Of a stretch of 18,894 nt of DNA, positions 1 through 7,075 are shown piece after piece; the stretch's first letter is position 1, and the number at the start of each line of letters is the position of its first letter. The DNA lies in NCBI GenBank assembly GCA_035946955.1, contig DASYYE010000118.1, positions 1 to 18,894 on the forward strand, given 5' to 3'. The position numbers and the translations under genes were made by a program. The notes below the pieces were generated by a model that had not been told where the DNA came from, made no database searches, and saw only the letters and a list, made by a program, of their open reading frames with translations. The stretch is from DASYYE01 sp035946955. Lineage in GTDB: Bacteria > Actinomycetota > Actinomycetes > Streptosporangiales > Streptosporangiaceae.

Positions 1-1
1 C

Positions 2-130
2 ATCGCCTGGCTGTTCGGCTACCGCCGCCTCACCATCCGATACGAACGCAAAGGCAGCCACTTCCTCGCCTTCCTGGGCCTCGCCGCCACACTGACCTGC
101 TACAAGAAACTCGCCAAACTCACCACGTAA
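2..130 (+). CDS. IS5-family transposase, C-terminal fragment (5' end outside window)
   Basis: The first 42 codons, ending in TAA at 128-130, read through without a stop as the end of a DDE transposase. The block WLFGYRRLTIRYER followed by a hydrophobic helix (FLAFLGLAATLTCY) is typical of the last helices of IS5-type transposases, which cut and paste an insertion sequence through a DDE active site. The catalytic residues lie upstream of the window, so I cannot say whether the element is intact. The right terminal inverted repeat should lie in the next 100 or so bases but cannot be defined without the left end. Family assignment rests on the C-terminal block only. Confidence 0.75.
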   Translation: MAWLFGYRRLTIRYERKGSHFLAFLGLAATLTCYKKLAKLTT

Positions 131-166
131 GACACGCTCTAACTGCTGTTCGCTGATTCCGAGGTT

Positions 167-188
167 GATTCGATTATATCATCGAGTC
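167..188. repeat. AT-rich imperfect palindrome
   Basis: The 22 bases starting GATTCGAT and ending ATCGAGTC match their own reverse complement except at two symmetric position pairs. It lies 37 bases after the transposase stop in unusually AT-rich DNA, so it may be part of the insertion-sequence end or its target. A regulator site is also possible. Confidence 0.35.
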
Positions 189-330
189 AAGTCGAAAATG
201 GCTGCTGATACGAATAAATAATCGAGCGGTCGAGGAGGGGTGCCGCGTCTCGAGGGGTGCGATGGCGGAGGGCCTCTGCCGATAACAGCAAGAGACGTGG
301 GACGATGCGGGCACCGCGTCAGAGCGCCTG

Positions 331-407
331 CGACGCCCGGGGACCCACTGCGACGCCTGCGGACCCACTGCGACGCCCGCGGACCCACTGCGACGCCCGG
401 GGACCAC
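331..407. repeat. 20-bp tandem repeat, about 3.8 copies
   Basis: Units start at 331, 351, 371 and 391, each reading CGACGCCCGGGGACCCACTG with one or two changes. The last unit lacks one C and then diverges. The period is not a multiple of three, so the repeat is not built to encode a repeated peptide. No function is evident. Confidence 0.85.
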
Positions 408-440
408 TTCGTCAATCTCGCCTTGTCGGCCTTGATGAAC

Positions 441-488
441 CGTGGGGACCCCGGCCCCGCAGCCGAGGTCGAGCACTGCCCGATGCGC
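441..488 (-). pseudogene. Possible remnant of a SAM-dependent methyltransferase (motif I only)
   Basis: Read on the minus strand from 488 to 441 the frame gives AHRAVLDLGCGAGVPT. This matches the glycine-rich SAM-binding motif I of class I methyltransferases, including the residues that usually precede and follow it. A TAG stop lies about a dozen codons upstream in this frame, and downstream the reading runs into the 20-bp tandem repeat, so no complete enzyme exists. It could be a decayed gene fragment next to the insertion sequence or a chance match in GC-rich DNA. Confidence 0.3.
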
Positions 489-577
489 CGGGTGGCAGCG
501 GCCCTGGCGCTTTTCCGCCTAGGAGTCCGGCGAATGAACGCTGGCCTACGGGTGTGCACCTACCCCATACCCCCGCC

Positions 578-583
578 TAACCT
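578..583 (+). promoter_or_regulatory. -10 box TAACCT of a probably leaderless transcript
   Basis: TAACCT fits the actinobacterial TANNNT -10 pattern and lies six bases before the ATG at 590, so transcription would start at or next to the start codon. No Shine-Dalgarno sequence precedes the ATG, and no good -35 is visible. Confidence 0.45.
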
Positions 584-589
584 CTGAGC

Positions 590-1300
590 ATGGCCGACCT
601 CGCAGAGCCCGCTCTGTCGTCCACGCGGCAGGGCCGCTTCCGTGCGCTCATCACGGACTGGGGCGGCGTCATGACCAATCCGATCCTGGAGATGGTGCGG
701 GCCTGGCTGGACGCGGAAGACGTCGACCCCGAGCTGTACGGCGCCGTGATACGGCCATGGGTGGTGGCTGCCTACGATCCCGCCGAGGACGGCAACCCGA
801 TCCATACCCTGGAGCGGGGTGAGTGCCCGGCCGAGGAGTTCGAGCACCTGCTTGCGTCGCGTATCACCAGGCGCGACGGCGCGCCTGTGCCACCGGCGGG
901 GCTGCTGAGCCGCATGTTCGCGGCAGCTATGCCGTGCGAGCCGATGTACCAGGTGGTGTACGGTGCACGTGCCGCTGGGCTGCGTACCGGGCTGCTCAGC
1001 AACTCCTGGGGCACGTCGGAGTACCCCCGGCACCTGTTCCCGGGCATGTTCGACGCAGTCGTGATCTCGGCCGAGGTCGGCATGCGCAAGCCCGAGGAGC
1101 GTATCTTCCGTCACGCGGTCGAACTGCTCGGGCTGGCACCCGGCGACTGCGTTTTCGTGGACGACATTCCAGCCAACATCGCTGCCGCGGAGGCGGTGGG
1201 CATGACAGCTGTGCTGCACACTCACCCAACCGCGACCGTGACCCAGCTAGGTGAGTTGCTCAGCCTGCCTCCTGGCTGGGCAGATCCTGGCACGCTGTAA
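590..1300 (+). CDS. HAD-IA family hydrolase
   Basis: A 236-residue soluble protein of the haloacid dehalogenase superfamily, probably a small-molecule phosphatase. Its substrate cannot be told. Motif I is TDWGGVMT with the nucleophile at Asp23. The usual second Asp (general acid) is Gly25, as in the DxGG subgroup related to the phosphatase half of epoxide hydrolases. Motif II is Ser137 in LLSNSWG, motif III Lys167 in MRKPE, and motif IV the pair Asp191-Asp192 in VFVDDIPAN, followed by the usual AAEAVGM helix. A helical cap lies between residues 30 and 130. The ATG at 590 is chosen because of the -10 box six bases upstream. The gene stands alone, and its last 35 bases are repeated in degenerate form in the next spacer. 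Confidence 0.85.
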   Translation: MADLAEPALSSTRQGRFRALITDWGGVMTNPILEMVRAWLDAEDVDPELYGAVIRPWVVAAYDPAEDGNPIHTLERGECPAEEFEHLLASRITRRDGAPVPPAGLLSRMFAAAMPCEPMYQVVYGARAAGLRTGLLSNSWGTSEYPRHLFPGMFDAVVISAEVGMRKPEERIFRHAVELLGLAPGDCVFVDDIPANIAAAEAVGMTAVLHTHPTATVTQLGELLSLPPGWADPGTL

Positions 1301-1303
1301 TCC

Positions 1304-1338
1304 GCCTCCCGGCTGGGCAAGCCGGGGCACACCGTAGT
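1304..1338 (+). repeat. Degenerate duplicate of the 3' end of the HAD gene
   Basis: Bases 1304-1338 align without gaps to 1267-1301 at 26 of 35 positions (offset 37). The first 16 bases differ once. The source copy covers the last codons and stop of the preceding gene. It looks like an old tandem duplication left in the spacer before the Vsr gene. Confidence 0.55.
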
Positions 1339-1350
1339 GGTCGGTGGGCT

Positions 1351-1356
1351 TACGCT
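1351..1356 (+). promoter_or_regulatory. -10 box TACGCT of a probably leaderless transcript
   Basis: TACGCT lies eight bases before the GTG at 1365, which would make that GTG the 5' end of the mRNA. The same hexamer precedes the start at 4139. No ribosome binding site is seen, and no clear -35. Confidence 0.45.
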
Positions 1357-1364
1357 GTGGCACC

Positions 1365-1811
1365 GTGGGTGCCTACCCCGAGCCTTCCAGCCCAGGCCGT
1401 TCGGCCAACATGCGTGCGATCAAACGCACCGACACCAAACCCGAGACAGCGCTGCGAAGTGCGCTGCACCGGCAGGGATACCGGTTCCGCAAGGACTTCC
1501 GGGTGGAGTTGGGGCAGGGTGCACGGGTACGCCCGGACATCGTGTTCACCGCCCGGCGCGTGGCCGTGTTCGTGGACGGGTGTTTCTGGCATGCCTGCCC
1601 TGACCACGGCCGTGACCCAACATCCAACGAGTGGTACTGGGCACCGAAGCTGCGCCGCACGGTGGAGCGGGACCGCGCGGGTGATGCCGCGCTGACGGAG
1701 GCCGGGTGGCAGGTCGTGCGTATCTGGGAGCATGTCCCGCTCCCCGAGGCGGTCGCGGCGGTGGTCCTCGCCCTGACCGGTGAATACGACACGAACCAGC
1801 CCGCTGATTGA
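1365..1811 (+). CDS. vsr: Very short patch repair (Vsr-type) DNA mismatch endonuclease
   Basis: A 148-residue protein that matches the Vsr family over its full length. Vsr nicks DNA next to T:G mismatches left when 5-methylcytosine deaminates. The N-terminus has the family signature SANMRAIKRTDTKPE with an LRSALH helix. The core RPDIVF carries the metal-binding Asp, and VFVDGCFWHACP carries the conserved Trp-His pair. NEWYWAPKLRRTVERD and the closing VVRIWEHVP are also standard. I place the start at GTG 1365 because a -10 box lies eight bases upstream and the family N-terminus begins shortly after. GTG 1344 would add seven codons before that box. No cytosine-5 methyltransferase is encoded next to it, so it is an orphan within this window. 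Confidence 0.88.
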   Translation: MGAYPEPSSPGRSANMRAIKRTDTKPETALRSALHRQGYRFRKDFRVELGQGARVRPDIVFTARRVAVFVDGCFWHACPDHGRDPTSNEWYWAPKLRRTVERDRAGDAALTEAGWQVVRIWEHVPLPEAVAAVVLALTGEYDTNQPAD

Positions 1812-1907
1812 AGCACCGCGCGTGCTGTGATCGGCAGTGGCAGACTCGGGGGCACCGGGTCGCGCCGCGCGGCGGTGTGGCCCTCTTTGCGATGCCTGGG
1901 GAATTCC

Positions 1908-2411
1908 ATGCGCGTCTATCTGCCTGCCACGCTGCCGGTATTGGCCGACCTGCTGCGGGCCGCCGAGGTCGGTCCCGCGCCGGTGCGCGCCTACGCGGTC
2001 ACCCCTGCGCTGCGTGAGTCATACGCCAGCGGTGACCTGGAAGAACTGGAATACATCGCAATGACGCACGCGGCGCGTGCGTCATTGCGGCTGCTGCATG
2101 ACGACCCGGCCGCGCCCCGGCGCAGGGTGGTCCTTGCCGCGGATGTACCCGATGAGCACGTGCTGGTCATCGGGGACATCGGCTGGTCTGCTGACCCAAC
2201 GCTGGTGGAGGTCTCGAAGGCGGTGCCGCTGGCACGTATCGTGTCGGGCCACGTTGATGACCATGTCGCCACCAAGGACGTGGAGCAGGCGGTGGCCGCG
2301 GTCACCGCCGCGGACGCCGGTGACGAGGACGCCCAGTTCACGGTGGACGGCGCGGAAGGCCATGAGCTGATGTGGTACGCCACCCAGGAGCTGCCCTGCC
2401 TGGTGACTTGA
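1908..2411 (+). CDS. DUF6912-like protein of unknown function
   Basis: A 167-residue soluble protein beginning MRVYLPATLPVLADLL, followed by VRAYAVTPALRESYASGDLEELEYIAMTHA in two joined blocks. I recognise this as the start of a widespread actinobacterial family (I believe DUF6912) without known function. The middle part (residues about 60-110) alternates short hydrophobic strands, VVLAADVP and VLVIGDIGW. The C-terminus is acidic and ends in MWYATQELPCLVT. No signal peptide or membrane helix. The ATG at 1908 is chosen because GGGGA lies six bases before it and the family normally begins at this Met; an upstream ATG at 1827 would add 27 unconserved residues. The gene follows vsr by about 100 bases in the same direction. 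Confidence 0.75.
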   Translation: MRVYLPATLPVLADLLRAAEVGPAPVRAYAVTPALRESYASGDLEELEYIAMTHAARASLRLLHDDPAAPRRRVVLAADVPDEHVLVIGDIGWSADPTLVEVSKAVPLARIVSGHVDDHVATKDVEQAVAAVTAADAGDEDAQFTVDGAEGHELMWYATQELPCLVT

Positions 2412-2470
2412 CTCCCAGAATGCGAGGATGGGGGAGCCGTCAATGATGCCGGGTGAACGTGGGAGAGTCC

Positions 2471-4099
2471 ATGGAAGCCGTCACTACTGTCCCCGTCCCG
2501 GTCAATGAGCCAATCCGTGGCTACCCGCCGGGGAGCCCGGACCGGGCGGCGCTGGAGGCCAGGCTCAAGGAGATGGCCGGCGACCACGCCGAGTTGACTA
2601 TGACCATCGGCGGCCGCCATCACCAGGGCGGCGGCGAGCCGGTCGCGGTCGTGGCCCCACACAACCATCGCCACGTCCTCGGGACGATGCACAATGCCAC
2701 CGGCGAGGACGTGTCCGCGGCCATCGAAGCGGCCCTGGCAGCGGCGCCAGCCTGGCGCGACATGCCGTTCGACGACCGGGCCGCGATCTTCCTCCGGGCT
2801 GCCGACCTGCTCAGCGGCCCTTGGCGGGCCACCCTCAACGCGGCCACGATCCTCGGCCAGTCCAAGTCGGTGTACCAGGCCGAGATCGACGCCGCCTGCG
2901 AGCTCATCGACTTCTGGCGCTTCAATGTCCGCGAGGCGCGGCGGTTGCACACGGAACAGCCCGCCTCCGCCCCCGGCACCTGGAACCGCATGGAGTACCG
3001 GCCGCTGGAAGGCTTCGTGCTGGCCATCTCCCCCTTCAACTTCACCTCGATCGCTGGCAACCTGCCCACCGCCCCCGCGCTCATGGGCAACGTGGTGGTG
3101 TGGAAGCCGTCCCCCACCCAGCAGCTCTCGGCCCACTACACGATGCGCCTGCTGGAGGCGGCTGGGCTGCCACCGGGCGTGGTCAACCTCGTCACCGGGG
3201 ACGGCGCGGCAGTGTCCCAGGTCGCGCTTGGAGACCGGGACCTGGCTGGCATCCACTTCACCGGGTCCACCGGAACGTTCCAGCACCTGTGGCGCAGCGT
3301 GGGTGCCAATATCGCGGGCTACCGCGGTTACCCACGGCTGGTCGGTGAGACCGGGGGCAAGGACTTCATCGTCGCCCACTCCTCCGCCGACCCGGCGGTG
3401 CTCACCACCGCGCTGATCCGTGGCGCATTCGAGTACCAGGGCCAGAAGTGTTCGGCGGCATCGCGGGCGTATGTGCCGAGGTCGGTATGGGACACCATGC
3501 GCGATGACTTCCTGGCCCAGGTGGAGTCGCTCACCATGGGTGATGTCTCCACCGACCTGTCGCTGTTCATGGGCGCGGTCATCGACGGGCGGGCGTTCGC
3601 CAAGCATGCCGGGGCACTGGAGCGTGCCAGGGCCAGGGACACCGTGCGCATCCTGGTCGGTGGCGGGCTGGACGACTCCGAGGGCTTCTTTGTCTCACCC
3701 ACGGTGCTGGAGTGCTCTGACCCCACGGACGAGGTGTTCACCACTGAGTACTTCGGGCCGATCCTCGGCTTGTACGTGTACGACGACGACCGCTACAGCG
3801 AAGTGCTCGACCAGGCCTCGATGGTCGCGCCCTACGCGCTGACCGGCTCGGTCATCGCACGGGACCGCGCAGCGGTCATCGAGGCGGAGCACACGATGCG
3901 GTTCGCGGCCGGGAACTTCTACATCAACGACAAGCCGACCGGGGCCGTCGTCGGCCAGCAGCCGTTCGGCGGGGCCCGGGCCAGCGGCACCAATGACAAG
4001 GCGGGATCCATGCTCAACCTGGTCCGCTGGGTCAGCGCACGGACGATCAAGGAGGTCTTCGTGCCCCCGGTGGACTACCGGTACCCTCACATGGGCTGA
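2471..4099 (+). CDS. pruA: L-glutamate gamma-semialdehyde (1-pyrroline-5-carboxylate) dehydrogenase
   Basis: A 542-residue cytosolic aldehyde dehydrogenase that oxidises glutamate 5-semialdehyde to glutamate with NAD+, the second step of proline breakdown. It is full length for the stand-alone ALDH4-type enzyme. Visible signatures: SPFNF with the oxyanion Asn190, WKPSPTQ with the cofactor-binding Lys212, HFTGSTGTF at about 262-270, the general-base Glu293 in LVGETGGKDF, and the nucleophile Cys327 in YQGQKCSAASRAYVP. PFGGARASGTNDKAGS near the C-terminus is the typical PruA ending. Start at ATG 2471: GGGAG lies five bases upstream, while the in-frame GTG at 2453 has no ribosome binding site. 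A proline dehydrogenase gene is not in the window. Its product, glutamate, is the substrate of the large dehydrogenase at 7076. Confidence 0.95.
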   Translation: MEAVTTVPVPVNEPIRGYPPGSPDRAALEARLKEMAGDHAELTMTIGGRHHQGGGEPVAVVAPHNHRHVLGTMHNATGEDVSAAIEAALAAAPAWRDMPFDDRAAIFLRAADLLSGPWRATLNAATILGQSKSVYQAEIDAACELIDFWRFNVREARRLHTEQPASAPGTWNRMEYRPLEGFVLAISPFNFTSIAGNLPTAPALMGNVVVWKPSPTQQLSAHYTMRLLEAAGLPPGVVNLVTGDGAAVSQVALGDRDLAGIHFTGSTGTFQHLWRSVGANIAGYRGYPRLVGETGGKDFIVAHSSADPAVLTTALIRGAFEYQGQKCSAASRAYVPRSVWDTMRDDFLAQVESLTMGDVSTDLSLFMGAVIDGRAFAKHAGALERARARDTVRILVGGGLDDSEGFFVSPTVLECSDPTDEVFTTEYFGPILGLYVYDDDRYSEVLDQASMVAPYALTGSVIARDRAAVIEAEHTMRFAAGNFYINDKPTGAVVGQQPFGGARASGTNDKAGSMLNLVRWVSARTIKEVFVPPVDYRYPHMG

Positions 4100-4123
4100 A
4101 CCCCACGGCGACCCCATAGCCGA

Positions 4124-4129
4124 TACGCT
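4124..4129 (+). promoter_or_regulatory. -10 box TACGCT before the second HAD gene
   Basis: TACGCT ends nine bases before the ATG at 4139, compatible with a leaderless or nearly leaderless transcript. A GAGG at 4130-4133 could instead act as a ribosome binding site if transcription starts further upstream. Confidence 0.4.
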
Positions 4130-4138
4130 GAGGCCGCG

Positions 4139-4906
4139 ATGAGCGCTCCCCAGTCCCCGCAGCGGGATTCCCCTGACCGCTCAGCCCGGCCGTACCGTCT
4201 CGTGCTGTGGAACATCGACCTGACCTTGGTGGACGTCGCCCGCGTCACGCGGGCCGCGTACGTCGAGGCGTTCCGGCAGGTCACGGGCAGACCACTGGTC
4301 AGGCTGCCACCCATGAACGGCCCGACCGAGACAGAGTCCTTCTTCGAGGCGCTTGCCCTCAACCCCGCCGCGGTGCCGCCGGGTGGCCGAGAGGGTGAGG
4401 AGTTGCTTGTGCGGTTCACCGCACGGTTCGCGGAGGAGTTCAGCGCCCGGCGCGCCGACCTGACCGAACAGGGCCGGCTCCTGCCGGGGGCACGCGACGC
4501 CGTAGCAGCGGCCGGACGGTTGCCTGGCGTCGTGGAGACCGTCCTGACGGGCTCCATCCGCCCGAACGCGCTGGAGAAGCTCCAGGCGTTCGGCCTGGGG
4601 CCGTTGCTGGACACCACCATCGGCGGGTATGGCTCGGACCCGTACCCCAAAGGCGCGATGCTGCTGCATTCCCGTGTCCGCGCGGCCGAGAAGTACCACA
4701 CCGACATCGCCGAACACGCCACCCTGTACGTGGCCGACTCCTCGCGCGACGTCGAAGCGGCCAGGATAGGCGGTGCCCGCATGCTCGGCGTGGCTACGGG
4801 CCGCTCGACCGCGGGCGAGCTGCGCGACGCCGGGGCCGACGCCGTCTTCCCCGACCTGTCAGACACCGCGGCCGTGGTGGACACGATCGACAGCCTCACC
4901 AGGTGA
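4139..4906 (+). CDS. HAD-superfamily protein with Asn in place of the nucleophile Asp
   Basis: A 255-residue soluble protein with the fold of phosphoglycolate-phosphatase-like HAD enzymes. Motif I reads LVLWNIDLTLVD: the position that normally holds the nucleophilic Asp is Asn25 (codon AAC), while the general acid Asp27 is kept. Motif II is Thr137 in VLTGSIRPNA, motif III probably Lys171 in YPKGAM, and motif IV LYVADSSRDVEAA with Asp200 and Asp204. The cap domain lies at about 30-120. Without the nucleophile, ordinary phosphatase chemistry is not expected. The protein may bind a ligand, act as a regulator, or regain activity by deamidation of Asn. It sits between pruA and the acetoacetyl-CoA synthetase in the same direction, with its own promoter candidate. 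Substrate unknown. Confidence 0.82.
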   Translation: MSAPQSPQRDSPDRSARPYRLVLWNIDLTLVDVARVTRAAYVEAFRQVTGRPLVRLPPMNGPTETESFFEALALNPAAVPPGGREGEELLVRFTARFAEEFSARRADLTEQGRLLPGARDAVAAAGRLPGVVETVLTGSIRPNALEKLQAFGLGPLLDTTIGGYGSDPYPKGAMLLHSRVRAAEKYHTDIAEHATLYVADSSRDVEAARIGGARMLGVATGRSTAGELRDAGADAVFPDLSDTAAVVDTIDSLTR

Positions 4907-4944
4907 CTCGTCCCACCCGCACGATGGCCTGAACTCAGCGTTTC

Positions 4945-4970
4945 GTCACGCAGTGTTGCGTGACCGCAAC
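4945..4970. promoter_or_regulatory. Two overlapping palindromes, candidate operator
   Basis: A perfect 8-bp inverted repeat with a 4-bp spacer, GTCACGCA-GTGT-TGCGTGAC, fills 4945-4964. A second one, GTTGCG-TGAC-CGCAAC, fills 4955-4970 and shares ten bases with it. They lie 4-29 bases before the ATG at 4974. This size and spacing suit a dimeric repressor of the TetR, GntR or LacI type, but no regulator gene is in the window. A weak promoter pair, TTGCGT at 4956 and TAATGC at 4979 with a 17-base spacer, overlaps the site. Confidence 0.5.
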
Positions 4971-4973
4971 TAA

Positions 4974-7019
4974 ATGACTAATGCTTGGCCCATGCCAACC
5001 GACGAAGAAGCCGGCCGGCCCGACAGCGCGCTCGCAGGCAGCGGGTTGCCCGGTGCTGACTACGGCACCGTGCTCTGGGAGCCGTCCGGCGAAGTGGTCC
5101 AGCGGGCCCGCATCACCCAGTACCAGCGCTGGCTCTCGGACCGCGGCCTGTACCCGTCCGGCGCCAGTGGATACCGCGGTCTGTGGGAGTGGTCGGTCAC
5201 ACACACTGCCCCGTTCTGGGACTCGGTGTGGCAGTACTTCGACGTGGCTGGCGAGCGGGGGAACGGCCCGGTGCTGACCGGCGGCCCCATGCCGGACGTG
5301 GCCTGGTACCCCGGAGCCACTCTCAACTACGCGGAGAACGCCCTGCGGACCGCCACCACCGACCCACAACGGGTCGCGGTCATCGCGGTCGGCGAAGAGG
5401 GCAACCGCACCACTCTGACCTATGGCGAACTCGCTGCCGAGGTCGCACGGGTCCGGTCCGGCCTGCGCTCGCTCGGGGTCGGCGTGGGCGACCGCGTGGC
5501 CGCCTTCCTGCCGAACGTCCCCGCCGCCCTGATAGGGCTGCTCGCCACCGCCAGCCTGGGCGCGGTCTGGTCGTCGTGCTCCCCCGACTTCGGCCCGCAC
5601 AGCGTGATCGACCGGTTCGCGCAGATCACACCCAAGGTGCTGCTCGCCGTGGACGGCTATCGTTACGGCGGCAAAGACTTCGACCGGCGAAATGCCGTGG
5701 CTGAGATCGTTGCCGCCCTGCCCAGCCTGGCTGCGGTCGTCATGGTCGGGGGCGGTGGCACCTCAACTCCCCGGACCGTGCCGGTCCTGGCATTTGATGA
5801 TCTTGAAGGCCACGAAACCCTTGACTTCGCTGACGTGCCGTTCAGTCACCCGCTCTGGGTTCTGTATTCGTCGGGGACCACCGGGCTGCCGAAAGCCATC
5901 GTGCACAGCCACGGCGGGATCGTCCTCGAGCACCTCAAGTCGGTCAGCTTCCACCAGGACATCGGCCCTGGCGACGTGTTCCTCTGGTACACCACGACCG
6001 GCTGGATGATGTGGAACTACCTGGCCGGCGGCCTGCTCGCGGGCGCCACCGTGGTCCTCTATGACGGCAGCGCGACTCATCCCCAGGTAGGGGCACTGTG
6101 GGAGGTGGCAGCCAACAACGGCGTGACGTTCCTCGGCACAGGCGCGCCCTACTTGCTTGCTTGCGCCAAGGCTGGCTTGTCGCCCGGCAGCGATCTGGGC
6201 CTGTCGTTGCTGCGGGGAGTGGGGTCCACTGGGTCACCGCTGCCGCCCGAGGGGTTCCGGTGGGTGTACGAGCATGTAGGACGCGACCTCATGCTTGGGT
6301 CGTTCTCCGGCGGCACGGACGTGTGCACCGGGTTCGTGGGGGCGTGCCCGCTGCTGCCGGTGCGGACCGGGGTGATCCCTGGGCCGTGCCTCGGGGCGAA
6401 GGTCGAGGCCTACGACACCGATGGCAAGCCGGTCATTGGCGAGGTCGGCGAGCTGGTCGTCACCGCCCCGATGCCCTCCATGCCGGTGGGGTTCTGGAAC
6501 GACCCGGGCGGGGTGCGGTACCGGGCCAGCTACTTCGGCGTCTACCCGGGCGTGTGGCGCCACGGTGACTGGCTCACTAACCTGCCCGACGGCGGCTGCG
6601 TGATCTTCGGGAGGTCCGACGCCACGCTGAACCGTGGCGGGGTCCGCATGGGCACCAGCGAGTTCTACCGCGTCGTGGAGCGGCTGCCCGAGGTCACCGA
6701 CAGCCTGGTGGTGGATACCGGGCAGCTCGGGGCGGAGGGACGGCTCATCCTGTACGTGGTGCTGGCCGACGGGGCCGCACTGGACGACGAGCTGACGCAG
6801 CGGCTGAAGTCCACGCTGCGCGCCGAGCTGTCCCCCCGGCATGTCCCCGACGAGATCCACCAGGTCCCCGGCGTGCCGCGGACCCTGTCAGGCAAGAAGC
6901 TGGAGGTGCCGGTCCGCAAGATCCTGCTGGGCACGCCGGTTACGGAGGCGGCCGACCCGGACGCGCTCGCCAACCCGGAGGTTATGGAGTGGTTCGCCCC
7001 TTCAGAGCCCCGCGCGTAG
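4974..7019 (+). CDS. aacS: Acetoacetyl-CoA synthetase
   Basis: A 681-residue cytosolic ligase of the acyl-adenylate (ANL) superfamily that activates acetoacetate with ATP and CoA. Length and N-terminal domain (WEWSVTHTAPFWDSVWQYF, then WYPGATLNYAEN at about 115) match acetoacetyl-CoA synthetases rather than the slightly shorter acetyl-CoA synthetases. The P-loop is YSSGTTGLPK at 298-307. TTGWMMWNYLAGGLLAGAT, FSGGTDVCTGFVGACPLLPV, HGDWL and NRGGVRMGTSEFYR follow in order. The adenylation lysine is in the closing block LSGKKLEVPVRK, Lys641. ATG 4974 gives the longest N-terminus. ATG 4992 is an alternative that would be leaderless behind TAATGC at 4979. The overlapping palindromes just upstream suggest repressor control. 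TAG stop. Confidence 0.92.
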   Translation: MTNAWPMPTDEEAGRPDSALAGSGLPGADYGTVLWEPSGEVVQRARITQYQRWLSDRGLYPSGASGYRGLWEWSVTHTAPFWDSVWQYFDVAGERGNGPVLTGGPMPDVAWYPGATLNYAENALRTATTDPQRVAVIAVGEEGNRTTLTYGELAAEVARVRSGLRSLGVGVGDRVAAFLPNVPAALIGLLATASLGAVWSSCSPDFGPHSVIDRFAQITPKVLLAVDGYRYGGKDFDRRNAVAEIVAALPSLAAVVMVGGGGTSTPRTVPVLAFDDLEGHETLDFADVPFSHPLWVLYSSGTTGLPKAIVHSHGGIVLEHLKSVSFHQDIGPGDVFLWYTTTGWMMWNYLAGGLLAGATVVLYDGSATHPQVGALWEVAANNGVTFLGTGAPYLLACAKAGLSPGSDLGLSLLRGVGSTGSPLPPEGFRWVYEHVGRDLMLGSFSGGTDVCTGFVGACPLLPVRTGVIPGPCLGAKVEAYDTDGKPVIGEVGELVVTAPMPSMPVGFWNDPGGVRYRASYFGVYPGVWRHGDWLTNLPDGGCVIFGRSDATLNRGGVRMGTSEFYRVVERLPEVTDSLVVDTGQLGAEGRLILYVVLADGAALDDELTQRLKSTLRAELSPRHVPDEIHQVPGVPRTLSGKKLEVPVRKILLGTPVTEAADPDALANPEVMEWFAPSEPRA

Positions 7020-7022
7020 AGT
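7017..7022 (+). promoter_or_regulatory. Possible -10 box TAGAGT before the glutamate dehydrogenase gene
   Basis: TAGAGT overlaps the stop codon of the preceding gene and would start a transcript near 7029, about 47 bases before the ATG at 7076. No convincing -35 is present, so the gene may instead be read through from upstream. Confidence 0.25.
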
Positions 7023-7075
7023 CTTAGCCACAGCGGAGGGTCTGGGGTCTGTCTCGTCGGCGGCCCTGGCGGTCA

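Larger units (their letters stand above)
131..589. other. 459-bp non-coding spacer behind the transposase
   Basis: No convincing intact gene. The spacer holds an AT-rich stretch at about 160-230 that contrasts with the surrounding GC-rich DNA, an imperfect palindrome at 167-188, a 20-bp tandem repeat at 331-407, a short minus-strand stretch resembling a methyltransferase SAM motif at 441-488, and the promoter of the next gene at its right edge. The open frames here are low-complexity products of the repeat. It reads as insertion-sequence scar tissue. Confidence 0.6.

Noticed and set aside
240..587. Two plus-strand frames of about 110 codons over the tandem repeat
   Set aside because: Composition is driven by the repeat, there is no ribosome binding site and no similarity to any family I know.
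1991..3607. 538-codon open frame on the minus strand across the DUF6912-like gene and pruA
   Set aside because: It is antisense to well-conserved genes, has no family features and is of the low-complexity type expected opposite GC-rich coding DNA.
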